NCBI RefSeq assembly: GCF_009827325.1
Contig: NZ_WTYC01000009.1
Coordinates: forward strand, 41,505-105,504
DNA from: Qipengyuania vulgaris
GTDB lineage: Bacteria; Pseudomonadota; Alphaproteobacteria; Sphingomonadales; Sphingomonadaceae
Direction of reading: 5' to 3'
Length of the DNA stretch: 64,000 bases
The translations under genes and the position numbers were made by a program. The notes under the pieces were generated by a model that saw only the letters and a list, made by a program, of their open reading frames with translations, had not been told where the DNA came from and did not search any database. Of this stretch, positions 54,604 through 63,975 are shown piece after piece; the first letter of the stretch is position 1, and each line of letters begins with the position of its first letter.

Positions 54604-55503
54604 TTACTCTTTCGGCGCGTAAACGCGCACCCAGTCGACAAGCATTTCGACCTCACCTCGTTTCACCGCATCGACGGTCTCCTGCGGCACGCCGTTATAG
54701 GGTTCCTCGATGCGGCTGGTCTTGAACGGATATGCGCCGCCCATGGCGAAGTTGAGGATGAGGTATTTCTCGTTGTCGAAGCGCCATTCGCCGTAGTTCT
54801 CGACCATGGGGCGGGTCACCCGGTAGGTGACGTGGCCGTCGATCAGGAAATCGATCTGCTCGTCGGTCCACTCCACTGCATAGGTATGCCAGTCCGTCAC
54901 GTCGACGCCTTCGGGGAAGAAGAACTTGTTCACCAGTGGGGTCTCGCCCGAGTAGCCCGGGCCGTGCAGGGCGACGCCGATCCAGTTCTTTTCACCGACA
55001 TATTCCATGATGTCGATTTCGCCGGTGTCCGGCCACCGGTCGTTGCCCAGTAGCCAGAAGGCTGGCCATACGCCCACGTTATCGGGCAATTTGATCCGCG
55101 CTTCGGCGCGTCCGTGCTGGAAATCGAACTTGCCCAAGCTTTCGATCCGGCCGGAAACGAACGGCGCATTCCGCTCGGCTTTGGTGTCGGCCCCGGGCTT
55201 GAACATGGGACGCAAGACCAGAGCGCCGCCATCTGCCCCGGTTACATCGCTTCGGAAGGCGATGGTCGAGGGATCGTCGATATAAGCCTGCTGTTCGTTG
55301 TTCACCCAGAAGTCGGGACCGATGACGATCCACTTGTCACGGTCGAGCGTGCCGTCGTTGAATTCATCGGAGAACAGCAATTCGCGCTCTGGCGCGAGCG
55401 CCTCGGCCAACGCAGTGCCCGCATCGGACTGCTGCGCGAACACAGTGCTCGGGGCGCCCAAGGTCAGCGCGCAAGATAGGGCAAGGGTGGATTTCCAGAA
55501 CAT
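54604..55503 (-). CDS. glycoside hydrolase family 16 endo-glucanase
   Basis: A 299-residue secreted enzyme from ATG 55503 with GGAGAGG upstream. The signal peptide ends about VFAQQ. The GH16 active site is GEIDIMEYVG (ExDxxE: nucleophile Glu162, Asp164, acid/base Glu167). Other family stretches are LPDNVGVWPAFWLLG and the closing VDWVRVYAP. It should cleave beta-1,3 or mixed-linkage glucans such as laminarin, which suits a marine lifestyle. Confidence 0.95.
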   Translation of the reverse strand: MFWKSTLALSCALTLGAPSTVFAQQSDAGTALAEALAPERELLFSDEFNDGTLDRDKWIVIGPDFWVNNEQQAYIDDPSTIAFRSDVTGADGGALVLRPMFKPGADTKAERNAPFVSGRIESLGKFDFQHGRAEARIKLPDNVGVWPAFWLLGNDRWPDTGEIDIMEYVGEKNWIGVALHGPGYSGETPLVNKFFFPEGVDVTDWHTYAVEWTDEQIDFLIDGHVTYRVTRPMVENYGEWRFDNEKYLILNFAMGGAYPFKTSRIEEPYNGVPQETVDAVKRGEVEMLVDWVRVYAPKE

Positions 55504-55683
55504 AACAGCCTCTCCGCCAATTGTTGTTAACGTTCTCATGACTCACTTTGGTCTGTATTGCCAGAGGTTGGGTACGATTTCATCGGCCCCACTGGATTAC
55601 GGTGCCGGGATCGTCGATAGGCCACTCCGCGTATAGTCGGTGCCGGGGCAGCCCCCGGCCTGAAGTCAATCCGGGAGAATTCC

Positions 55684-57648
55684 ATGCGTCGCACAATCAC
55701 CGTCCTGTCCCTGCTGCTTGCTACGACTGCCTGCGCCACGGCACCGACAGGCTCCGGCCTAATGACGGTCGCCGAACCGATGGTGTCTCCTATCCTGACT
55801 GGGGCGGATGCGTTGGACACGATGACCTATGCCCAGCCGCAGGAAGCGCGTGTGACCCATGTTGCACTCGATCTCGCTTTGGACTTCGATGAGAAGCGTG
55901 TCGGCGGGACAGCCAATCTTCGGGTGCTGGCCGATCCGGGCGAGGACGAAATCGTGCTTGATAGCAACGGTTTGCAGATTTCGCGCATCACCGACGGGTC
56001 GGGACGCGAACTTTCCTACGAGATCGGCGAAATGGTCGACGAGGGCGGCAAGGGCGCACCCCTGACGATCCAGCTGGGCGGGGCGCGCAATGTCAGCATC
56101 CAGTACATGGCGCCCGCCGATGCGGCAGCCCTCCAATGGCTGACTCCCGAACAGACCGCCGGCGGCCAATATCCCTATCTGTTCAGCCAGGGTCAGGCGA
56201 TCCTCAACCGGACATGGATTCCGACGCAGGACAGCCCCGGTATTCGGCAGACGTGGGAAGCACGCGTCACCGCCCCCAAGCCGCTCGACGTGGTGATGAG
56301 CGGTGTGCGTCAGGGCGAACCGGAGGATCTGGGCAACGGCCGCCGCGCTTTTCGTTTCGTGATGGACAAGCCGGTGCCGCCTTATCTCATCGCCATCGCG
56401 GCAGGCGATATCGACTTCCAGGCGATCGGTCCGCGCAGCGGTGTCTGGGCCGAACCTTCGGTTCTGCAGCGTGCCTATGACGAAGTCGCCGATACCGAAG
56501 AAATGATCGACGCGGCGGAAGAGCTCTACGGCGAATACCGCTGGGGTCGATACGACATGATCGTATTGCCGCCCGCATTTCCGTATGGCGGGATGGAAAA
56601 TCCGGTGATGACCTTCCTCACGCCGACCTTCATAGCGGGTGACCGCTCGAACAACGGTCTCGTCGCGCATGAACTGGCGCATAGCTGGTCGGGTAATCTC
56701 GTCACCAATGCGGTCTGGGAAGACAGCTGGCTGAACGAGGGCGTGACCTCCTATTTCGAGAACCGTATCGTCGAGGAGGTTTACGGTGAACAGCGCGCCG
56801 AACAGGAGGCCGCGCTCGCCTTTGCCGGAATCGAGGACGTGCTGGCCGAAGTTGGCATGGATGCGCCGGGTACCGCTCTGCACCACGAATCCACCGGTGC
56901 CGAAATCGGCAGCGCGATTACCTATGACAAGGGTCACTTTTTCCTACGCACGGTGGAGAGCATCGTCGGGCGCGAGCGGTTCGATGCCTGGCTGCGCCAG
57001 TGGTTCGACAATCATGCCTTCCAGCCCGCCACCAGCCAGCTGTTCTACGAGGACATGATGGCGAACCTAGTGCGCAACCGGGCAGAGGCCGACCGGCTGA
57101 TGCTGCGCGAGTGGATCTTCGAGCCGGGCCTGCCGTCGAATGTCGCGCGGCCCGATCCGGCGGCCTTTGCCGAAGTCGATGCGGCAGTGAGGGACTACAG
57201 CAAGATCCGTACCGCAATAGTCGATCCGGCGACGGGGACGGCTTTCCCTGGTGCGGAGGGTGTCCGGCTCAGGACACCATCTGAATGGGAGAACTGGACT
57301 TCTGCCGAACGCCAGCGCTTTCTCCAGCGTATTCCGACTGATCTGAGCGCTCGTGAACTCGAAAATCTCGACAGCAAGCTCGGCCTTTCAACCACGCGTA
57401 ACAACGAAATCCTGTTTCTCTGGCTCGAACTGGCACTCGCAAATCGTTATGAACCTGCCGTTCCGCAGACCGAGCAATTCCTAGGCCGCGTCGGGCGCGC
57501 CAAGTTCGTAAGCCCACTTTTCGCGACGCTGTGGAGCGAAGGCGATTGGGGCCGCCCGATCGCCACGCGCATCTATGCGGAAACCCGTCCGACCTACCAC
57601 GCGGTCACGCGCGGCGCAGTCGATAGGGTGATGGGAAGAAGCGAATAG
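55684..57648 (+). CDS. M1 family metallo-aminopeptidase
   Basis: A 654-residue enzyme with lipoprotein signal peptide (TTACATAP). The exopeptidase motif GGMEN is at 302-306, and the zinc site HELAHSW-x-x-E is His329, Glu330, His333 and Glu352 (HEXXH-X18-E). It resembles leukotriene-A4-hydrolase-type M1 proteins with a C-terminal helical domain. It removes N-terminal residues from peptides at the envelope. A GC hairpin lies in its upstream region. Confidence 0.95.
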   Translation: MRRTITVLSLLLATTACATAPTGSGLMTVAEPMVSPILTGADALDTMTYAQPQEARVTHVALDLALDFDEKRVGGTANLRVLADPGEDEIVLDSNGLQISRITDGSGRELSYEIGEMVDEGGKGAPLTIQLGGARNVSIQYMAPADAAALQWLTPEQTAGGQYPYLFSQGQAILNRTWIPTQDSPGIRQTWEARVTAPKPLDVVMSGVRQGEPEDLGNGRRAFRFVMDKPVPPYLIAIAAGDIDFQAIGPRSGVWAEPSVLQRAYDEVADTEEMIDAAEELYGEYRWGRYDMIVLPPAFPYGGMENPVMTFLTPTFIAGDRSNNGLVAHELAHSWSGNLVTNAVWEDSWLNEGVTSYFENRIVEEVYGEQRAEQEAALAFAGIEDVLAEVGMDAPGTALHHESTGAEIGSAITYDKGHFFLRTVESIVGRERFDAWLRQWFDNHAFQPATSQLFYEDMMANLVRNRAEADRLMLREWIFEPGLPSNVARPDPAAFAEVDAAVRDYSKIRTAIVDPATGTAFPGAEGVRLRTPSEWENWTSAERQRFLQRIPTDLSARELENLDSKLGLSTTRNNEILFLWLELALANRYEPAVPQTEQFLGRVGRAKFVSPLFATLWSEGDWGRPIATRIYAETRPTYHAVTRGAVDRVMGRSE

Positions 57649-57706
57649 TCTCACCCGCTCTTTTGCATTGCAATAAGAGACGCTTTGCCCCCATCTTAAA
57701 TTTCAG

Positions 57707-59800
57707 ATGCTGCGCCAGTACGAACTCGTAGAGCGGGTCCTCGAATACGACCCGGACGCCGACCAGGCGATGCTGAACCGCGCCTACGTCTATACCGTGC
57801 AAAAGCACGGCACGCAGACGCGCGCCAGCGGGGACCCGTATTTCAGTCATCCGGTCGAGGTTGCCGGCCTGATGACCGACCTCAAGCTCGACCAGGAAAC
57901 CATCGCCACCGCGCTGCTGCACGATACGGTCGAGGATACGCTAGCGACGATCGACGATATCGAGGCCAATTTCGGCCCCGAAGTCGCCCGGCTGGTCGAC
58001 GGGGTGACCAAGCTCTCCAAGATCGAGCAGATGCCCGAGAACGAACGCGCGGCGGAGAACCTGCGCAAATTCCTGCTCGCCATGAGCGAGGACATTCGCG
58101 TGTTGTTGGTGAAGCTGGGCGACCGGCTGCACAACATGCGCACGCTCCACTTCATCAAGAAGCCCGAAAAGCGCCAGCGCATCGCGCGCGAAACGATGGA
58201 TATCTATGCCCCGCTGGCAGAGCGCGTCGGCATGTACGAATACATGCGCGAGATGCAATTGCTCGCCTTTGAGCAGATCGAGCCCGAAGCCTACGCCACC
58301 ATCACCAAGCGCCTGCAGCAGATCCGCGAACATGACGGCGGGCAGGTCGATGCCATCGCTCTCGACATGAAGCATGCCCTGGCCGAAACTGGCCTGCATG
58401 TGGAGGTTTCGGGCCGCGAGAAGCATCCCTATTCGATCTGGCGCAAGATGGCCGAACGCCATGTTAGTTTCGAACAGGTAACCGATATCATGGCCTTCCG
58501 CGTCATCTGCGACGATGTGGCAGATTGTTACCGTGCGTTGGGCGTGCTGCACACCACGTGGCAGTTCCTGCCGGGCAAGTTCAAGGACTATATCTCGACG
58601 CCCAAGACCAACGGCTACCGTTCGCTTCACACCTCGCTCATTTACGGCAAATCGATGCGGGTGGAAGTGCAGATCCGCACAAGGGACATGCACCACACCA
58701 ATGAATTCGGCCTCGCCGCGCACTGGGCCTATAAGCAAGGCGATCGGCCCGATGGTGCAGTCGGCTGGCTGCGCGACCTGATCGAGATCGTCGATGCCAG
58801 CCACGATGCCGAGGAACTGCTCGAGCATACGCGCATGGCGATCTACCAGGATCGCATCTTCGCCTTTACGCCCAAGGGTGCGCTGTTTCAGCTTCCCAAG
58901 GGTGCGACGGCAGTCGATTTCGCCTTCGCGGTGCACACCGATCTCGGCGCGCAGACGGTGGGGGCGAAGATCAACGGACGGCACATGCCGCTGCGCACCC
59001 AGCTCAACAATGGCGACGTGGTCGAAATCCTGAAGGGCCAGAATGCCGAGCCGCAGATGAGCTGGCTGAGCTTCGTAATCACCGGCAAGGCGCGCGCGGC
59101 CATCCGCCGAGCGGTTCGCCTGAAGGAACGCGCCGAAGTCGCCGATATCGGGCAGAAACTCTATGACGAGATAGTAACCCGTGTCCCGGCCAAGATCGGC
59201 AAGAAGGCGCTGCGCGAGGCGCTCAAGCGGCTGGAGATGGAAGAAGCGGACGACCTTTTCTATGCCATCGGTGCGGCGAAGATTTCCGACCGTACCGTGA
59301 TGGAGGCGCTCGTCCCGGGTTCGACCGAGGATATGGCCGAGGAAGACGATGAATGGCTGCGCAGCGGCAAGTCGCTATCGATCCGCGGACTTACGCCCGG
59401 CGTCGGCTACCAGCTGGCCGAATGCTGCCACCCGGTGCCTGGCGACCGCATCGTGGGACTGCGAAAGCAGGGTGAAGGGGTGGAGGTCCACGCCATCGAT
59501 TGCCACCAGCTCGCCACCGGTATCGATAATGACTGGCTGGATCTGAGTTGGGGCCGCCGGTCGCGTGGCGCAGTGGGCCGATTGCATGTCACGCTTTACG
59601 ACCGGCCAGGAACGCTTGCCGAAATGGCGGGCATCTTTGCGCAGAACGCAGTCAATGTGAAAAGCCTCGAACAGACTCAGCTCGACCATCCTTTCACGAC
59701 TTACGCGGTCGACTTGGAGGTTCAGGATCTGGCCCACCTGACCCGCATCCTCAGCGCGCTTCGTGCCAGCGATTCCGTGGCGCAGGCGGAGCGCGCGTGA
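57707..59800 (+). CDS. RelA/SpoT bifunctional (p)ppGpp synthetase/hydrolase
   Basis: A 697-residue long RSH protein. The HD hydrolase domain has LLHDTVEDT with His72, Asp73, Glu76 and Asp77; the synthetase domain has RSLHTSLIYGKSMRVEVQIRTRDMH; TGS and C-terminal ACT domains follow. It makes and degrades the stringent-response alarmone. The intact HDxxED indicates that hydrolysis is retained. Its stop overlaps the VOC start by 4 bases (GTGA). Confidence 0.98.
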   Translation: MLRQYELVERVLEYDPDADQAMLNRAYVYTVQKHGTQTRASGDPYFSHPVEVAGLMTDLKLDQETIATALLHDTVEDTLATIDDIEANFGPEVARLVDGVTKLSKIEQMPENERAAENLRKFLLAMSEDIRVLLVKLGDRLHNMRTLHFIKKPEKRQRIARETMDIYAPLAERVGMYEYMREMQLLAFEQIEPEAYATITKRLQQIREHDGGQVDAIALDMKHALAETGLHVEVSGREKHPYSIWRKMAERHVSFEQVTDIMAFRVICDDVADCYRALGVLHTTWQFLPGKFKDYISTPKTNGYRSLHTSLIYGKSMRVEVQIRTRDMHHTNEFGLAAHWAYKQGDRPDGAVGWLRDLIEIVDASHDAEELLEHTRMAIYQDRIFAFTPKGALFQLPKGATAVDFAFAVHTDLGAQTVGAKINGRHMPLRTQLNNGDVVEILKGQNAEPQMSWLSFVITGKARAAIRRAVRLKERAEVADIGQKLYDEIVTRVPAKIGKKALREALKRLEMEEADDLFYAIGAAKISDRTVMEALVPGSTEDMAEEDDEWLRSGKSLSIRGLTPGVGYQLAECCHPVPGDRIVGLRKQGEGVEVHAIDCHQLATGIDNDWLDLSWGRRSRGAVGRLHVTLYDRPGTLAEMAGIFAQNAVNVKSLEQTQLDHPFTTYAVDLEVQDLAHLTRILSALRASDSVAQAERA

Positions 59801-60162
59801 GCCTGCTTACCGGTATTCATCACGTCCAGTTCGCCATGCCGCATGGCGGGGAGCCCCATGCACGGAAGTTCTGGATCGGGGTGATGGGGCTGAAGGAAAT
59901 GGAGAAGCCTGCACATCTCGCGGTCAATGGCGGATGCTGGTTCGAGGGTGAGGGCGTGTCGATCCATTACGGGGTCGAAGACGCTTTCATGCCCGCCCGC
60001 CGCGCGCATCCCGCGCTGCTGGTCGAAAACCTCGGTGCGCTGGCGGCCAAACTGGAGGCTTCCGGGGTGCCTTTCAAACCGGGCAAACCGCTCGACGGCT
60101 ATCGCCGCGGCGACATTGCCGACCCCTTCGGCAACCGTATCGAGCTGATGGAACGGCTCTAG
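59797..60162 (+). CDS. VOC family protein
   Basis: A 121-residue glyoxalase/bleomycin-resistance fold protein from GTG 59797. The opening HHVQFAMP and the closing ADPFGNRIELME are standard for the family and contain metal-ligand positions His and Glu. Possible roles are glyoxalase-like isomerase or resistance protein. Translationally coupled to the RSH gene. Confidence 0.93.
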   Translation: MSLLTGIHHVQFAMPHGGEPHARKFWIGVMGLKEMEKPAHLAVNGGCWFEGEGVSIHYGVEDAFMPARRAHPALLVENLGALAAKLEASGVPFKPGKPLDGYRRGDIADPFGNRIELMERL

Positions 60163-60214
60163 GTGCGGGCCTGTTTCAGGCTCGACCCAGCTCTCCCATT
60201 CGGCTTCGCGGACT

Positions 60215-61324
60215 TCACTCTCCCGCGCGTCTGACGGGCACCGGGATATTGCAGATATCGGCACCACCCGCGGGTACGATAAAGAACGGGTCGCGGCGGT
60301 TGGCGCGGGCTTCGGCATAGCGCGCGAAGGTCTCTCCCTCGGTGGAGAGGTATTCGAATTCCGGTTGCTCGCTTTCGAGCAAATCGCTCCCGACGCGGAC
60401 AGAGAGTATCGGTGTCCGCTTGCCTGCCTCTTCCGCTGTGTAGAAACCCAACGCGCCCGATCCGCGCGGAAGGGAGGAGAGGTGTTCCATCCCCTCCACG
60501 ATTCGCCCGACAAGCGCGATATTGCGGTCGAGATGCCGCGGTGCATGGCCGATCACCGTGTAGAGCTCGGCGCCCGAGCCGGTATCCGGCGACATCCCGC
60601 GCCCGACGCCGACCATGCCGTAGCAATGGACGGGCCAAAAACCTTCCGATGGACCATCTGCGTCATCAACATCGCCAGCGATTGGCCAGCCACGTAGAAT
60701 GGTGGACAGTGGCGCGTAGGTATCGCCAGTTTCGGGCTCCGGAAAGTCCGGGATGTCCTCGGTCCCCGATTCAAGTGCTTCAGCAAATCCGTCCGGTGCC
60801 CCCCAGCTTCCTGTTGCGGCGATCTGAGCGTTGCGTATCATGGCGGCCCCGAGCGAGTAGTCAAACCGAGGTCGCCCCCTCGGATTGGAAACTGCCAAAA
60901 GATCCTTGGTTGAATAGTCGCTCTCGTCCATCACCCGCAGTCCCTCAGGTAGCGGCTTCGCCTCGCCCTTCGCTTCCGGATTGTCGTAATTCGGATCGCC
61001 CCACTGGACGACGTAATTGTCCTGCACGCGGTTGACGGTGATGTCGTCGTACCATCCGGCGCGGGCGAGGGTGCGGATGTTCTCTACCCAGCCCTGGCTG
61101 AAGGGTTCGGGCATTAACTGAATCATTACTTTGCGCTCGTTCCCCTCTGCATCGGGCGCAAGCGTCACCACCAGCAGGTTCTCGGCGGAAATCGCGACCC
61201 AATCCTCCGCATTCGCCTGCTCCACTATCTCGTTGGGGCTGGGCGGAGTTTCTGCGGTCTCCTGTGCAGCGACAGGTGAGCCAAGGGCGAGCGCTGCGGC
61301 CAGCGAAATCAGGTGCTTTTTCAT
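60215..61324 (-). CDS. periplasmic cyclophilin-type peptidylprolyl isomerase
   Basis: A 369-residue exported protein from ATG 61324 (MKKHLISLAAALALGSP), with signal peptide ending near VAAQE. The cyclophilin domain contains WYDDITVNRVQDNYVVQWGDP and a later region around VHCYGMVGVGRG. The catalytic Arg lies in the NRV segment. It is longer than simple PpiA, with insertions. A terminator-like hairpin with T-tract occurs in its 5' region (61360-61397). Confidence 0.9.
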   Translation of the reverse strand: MKKHLISLAAALALGSPVAAQETAETPPSPNEIVEQANAEDWVAISAENLLVVTLAPDAEGNERKVMIQLMPEPFSQGWVENIRTLARAGWYDDITVNRVQDNYVVQWGDPNYDNPEAKGEAKPLPEGLRVMDESDYSTKDLLAVSNPRGRPRFDYSLGAAMIRNAQIAATGSWGAPDGFAEALESGTEDIPDFPEPETGDTYAPLSTILRGWPIAGDVDDADGPSEGFWPVHCYGMVGVGRGMSPDTGSGAELYTVIGHAPRHLDRNIALVGRIVEGMEHLSSLPRGSGALGFYTAEEAGKRTPILSVRVGSDLLESEQPEFEYLSTEGETFARYAEARANRRDPFFIVPAGGADICNIPVPVRRAGE

Positions 61325-61359
61325 AGAGAAGGAGCTTGGCACCGCCTGCGCAAAAGAAA

Positions 61360-61397
61360 AGCCCCTTCACGCACGTTTTTGTGGGCGGGAAGGGGCT
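61360..61397 (-). terminator. terminator-like hairpin upstream of the cyclophilin gene
   Basis: On the minus strand AGCCCCTTC pairs with GAAGGGGCT around a 20-base loop and is followed by TTTTCTTTTG. It lies 36 bases before the cyclophilin ATG. Its orientation stops transcription heading into that gene, so it is either an attenuator or the end of a short minus-strand RNA. Confidence 0.6.
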
Positions 61398-61636
61398 CTG
61401 TAACGGTGTTCGCAGGGAATGCCATTCCGCGCAGCACCGCAACTTGGGGGGTGTAAATCCGAAACGTCGCTTCACAGGATTGGGTTCCCGCGGAACGCAA
61501 ATTTTTGGACCTTCGCCGCGTCCGCTACTGTCGGAGTTGCGCACCCTGTCGAGTCCCGCTAGAGGCGCGCACTCCTGTTCAGCCTACCGCGTGTGTGAGC
61601 TGCCTTGAGCGGCCGCGGCGGCACGAACAGGAATGC
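61398..61636. other. intergenic region between cyclophilin gene and tRNA-Ser
   Basis: With the leader and hairpin at 61325-61397, this makes a 312-base stretch without a recognised protein gene. It must hold the divergent promoters of the cyclophilin gene and the tRNA. No further hairpin with T-tract and no repeat of note was found. Confidence 0.45.
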
Positions 61637-61727
61637 GGAGCAGTGGCCGAGTGGTCGAAGGCGCACGCCTGGAAAGTGTGTATACGGTAACCCCGTATCG
61701 AGGGTTCGAATCCCTCCTGCTCCGCCA
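61637..61727 (+). tRNA. tRNA-Ser (anticodon GGA)
   Basis: Acceptor stem GGAGCAG pairs with CTGCTCC at the 3' end, followed by G and CCA. The D-arm is GGCCGAGTGGTCGAAGGC, the anticodon stem-loop CACGC-CTGGAAA-GTGTG gives GGA, a long variable arm (TACGG/CCGTA) is typical of class II tRNAs, and the T-arm is GAGGGTTCGAATCCCTC. An integrase gene begins about 160 bases downstream in the same orientation. Confidence 0.97.
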
Positions 61728-61841
61728 CCGGCCTTTTCGAGGCCGTCCAGACGTCACCAAAATCGCCCAAAAACCTTTACAATTCGGCTATTTCCGACTC
61801 CTATGTTGTCCATGCCAATTTACCCCTAGCCGAGGGCATGC

Positions 61842-61881
61842 GGGGGTAGATTGGGGGTAACGTGAGTGCGGATTGGGGGTA
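61842..61881 (+). repeat. GGGGGTA repeats in front of the integrase
   Basis: GGGGGTA occurs at 61842-61848, 61853-61859 and 61875-61881, the last two inside an 11-base GATTGGGGGTA repeat (61849-61859 and 61871-61881). A TACCCC inverted copy lies at 61821-61826. These may be integrase arm sites or regulator sites. Confidence 0.4.
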
Positions 61882-61885
61882 TCGG

Positions 61886-63199
61886 ATGCTGACGGATAAG
61901 GCTGCGCGCGCGGCAGCGGCGAGGGACAAGGCCTACAAGCTCACCGATAGCCGCGGACTTCACCTGCACATATCAGGCAAGGGGCACATAAGCTGGCGCT
62001 ATAAATATCGGTTCGAAAAGAAGGAGCGCTTGCTCACTTTGGGCACATATCCTGAGGTCTCTCTCGCCGAAGCACGTGAAAAACGTGACGAGGCGAAGAA
62101 GATACTTCGCGAAGGACGGGACCCTCGGCATGCTGTGAAACGCGGGCGTCTCGTCGGGGACGAGGGGGTGTCAAAGTCCTTCGAAGTGGTGGCCCGCGAA
62201 TGGCACGCGCTTCAATTGGGACGCTGGAAGCCTGTGCACGCTAACGACGTCATCACCAGCCTCGAGCGTGACATCTTTCCCGATCTTGGCTCCATGCCGT
62301 TGGCCGATATCGACAAGCCGCTGCTCCTGGCCGTCCTGCGCAAGGTTGAAAATCGTGGTGCCATCGAGACGGCAAGGCGACTCAAACAGCGTGTTGCCGC
62401 AGTCTATCGCTATGCAAATGCCGAGGGCGCGAAGCTCGAGAACCCCGCCACCGCAATCAATGATGCGTTGAGACCACTGCCTCCCGCAAAGCGCTATCCG
62501 GCCTTGCTGTCTGTCGAAGCGATACGAGGATTCATGACAGATATCGATCGGGCCGGGGCTTCACCGGTTAATCGCTTGGCAGCCAGGATACTCGCACTTA
62601 CGGCGCAACGTCCCGGCATGGTGCGCTTCATGGAATGGAATGACATCACTGGTATCGACTGGGCTGATCCCGAAGCCGATAGCAGCGATGCATTGTGGAC
62701 GGTTCCTGCGGAAAAGATCAAGCAGGAGCTCCACCTGCGCAGTGATGAAGCCTTCAGCCATCCGATCCCGCTTTCCAAGCAGGCCGTCGACGCTCTACGC
62801 GCTGTGCGCTGGCTCACGGGACGCTCGTCATTTGCTTTTCCTGGCGCGCGTTCAGGCACCAAGCCAATCAGCGAGAATGCCATCGGCTATCTGTACAATC
62901 GCGAAGGCTACAAGGGTCGACACGTGCCACATGGCTGGCGCTCCAGTTTCTCGACCATCATGAACGAACAGGCTGAGCGGGAACTAGGCAACGATGTGCG
63001 GCTCTTGGCCGATCGCATGATCATCGATCTGATGCTCGCGCACACCCCCAAGGGAATGAGTGCAAGCGAACTGCGGTATAATCGCGCTGCGTACAAACCG
63101 CGCCGCCGCGAACTCGCCCAACGCTGGGCTGACATGATTATGGAAGGAGCGATACCGCCCGAAGAGGTCGTCGATAGCCCCAGACGCAAGCGACGCTAG
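61886..63199 (+). CDS. tyrosine-type integrase, DUF4102 arm-binding type
   Basis: A 437-residue integrase from ATG 61886 (MLTDKAARAAAARDKAYKL); GTG 61862 is an alternative. The DUF4102 N-terminal arm-binding domain has YKLTDSRGLHLHISGKGHISWRYKYR and LGTYPEVSLAEAREKRDEAKK. The catalytic domain has Arg in TAQRPGMVR, HGWR and a C-terminal Tyr in ELRYNRAAYKPRRREL. It catalyses site-specific recombination, most likely at the tRNA-Ser 3' end. The stop overlaps the convergent gene by 4 bases. Confidence 0.95.
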   Translation: MLTDKAARAAAARDKAYKLTDSRGLHLHISGKGHISWRYKYRFEKKERLLTLGTYPEVSLAEAREKRDEAKKILREGRDPRHAVKRGRLVGDEGVSKSFEVVAREWHALQLGRWKPVHANDVITSLERDIFPDLGSMPLADIDKPLLLAVLRKVENRGAIETARRLKQRVAAVYRYANAEGAKLENPATAINDALRPLPPAKRYPALLSVEAIRGFMTDIDRAGASPVNRLAARILALTAQRPGMVRFMEWNDITGIDWADPEADSSDALWTVPAEKIKQELHLRSDEAFSHPIPLSKQAVDALRAVRWLTGRSSFAFPGARSGTKPISENAIGYLYNREGYKGRHVPHGWRSSFSTIMNEQAERELGNDVRLLADRMIIDLMLAHTPKGMSASELRYNRAAYKPRRRELAQRWADMIMEGAIPPEEVVDSPRRKRR

Positions 63200-63975
63200 C
63201 CTTCGCCGCGCTTTGTCGCCTGTTCAGCGATCCAGGCAAGCACTTCGGATTTCGCCCAGCGAGAACTGGCTCCAATTTTTACGCGCTCGGGGAATTGTCC
63301 CTTCTTCTCATCCTCGTAGATTGAGGACCGGCTACGACCGACAAGCGTGCTGACTTCTTTTACCGTGAGAAATTCGGGACCGACCCCGGGCGGGGTGGAC
63401 ATCTCATGCTGATGCCCATCCACTACCCCGTCGGCTTGGCCGAACCCACACTGTGCGCTCCGTCTGGCAACAGACCTTGTCGCGCGCAATTGCGGGTCGA
63501 CGATTTCCTCGACCTGCCGGTTGGACAGCGGTCCGAGTGGCTTGAGGCTTGCGAGCCAACCATCGAACTGCTGACCATCGACGAAGATGCGATGGGTTGG
63601 TTCGGCACCTTCGTCAGCCCATTGTTCTAGATTCAACACACCGGTTGCGAAGCGCGGCAACGGATCGTCGAGTTCCCAAAACTCAGATGCGATAGTGGTA
63701 ACCTCACCGCCGCCCAGTGGGCGTGCAAAACTGGTAAGGCGGCCGTTCGCAAACATGCGAGACAGATGCTCGGCCTCGAGCCGGACGAGATCGCGCGCCG
63801 CGTCGTTCTCACCTTCATCCACAGGAGCAGAGAAGATATCGGGTAATTCGTAGGACTGGAACCCCTGACGAGAAACGACAAGGTCGGCAAACGCCGAAGT
63901 GAGCGTTTTTCGCCCCGCCGACACCATCGAAGTGCGCCCCACATAGGGAGACCAAGGAGAAATCGAGTTGGTCAT
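63196..63975 (-). CDS. AlpA-like DNA-binding protein with unknown N-terminal domain
   Basis: A 259-residue protein. The C-terminal 65 residues are a winged helix-turn-helix of the AlpA/MerR-like prophage regulator type: FLTVKEVSTLVGRSRSSIYEDEKKGQFPERVKIG and SSRWAKSEVLAWIAEQ. The first 190 residues have no recognised domain. An internal MSTPPGVGPEF could start a stand-alone AlpA protein. AlpA-type factors activate integrase or excision in islands; the gene converges on the integrase with a 4-base overlap. Its first base pair region is near the window's right edge but the ORF is complete. Confidence 0.75.
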   Translation of the reverse strand: MTNSISPWSPYVGRTSMVSAGRKTLTSAFADLVVSRQGFQSYELPDIFSAPVDEGENDAARDLVRLEAEHLSRMFANGRLTSFARPLGGGEVTTIASEFWELDDPLPRFATGVLNLEQWADEGAEPTHRIFVDGQQFDGWLASLKPLGPLSNRQVEEIVDPQLRATRSVARRSAQCGFGQADGVVDGHQHEMSTPPGVGPEFLTVKEVSTLVGRSRSSIYEDEKKGQFPERVKIGASSRWAKSEVLAWIAEQATKRGEG

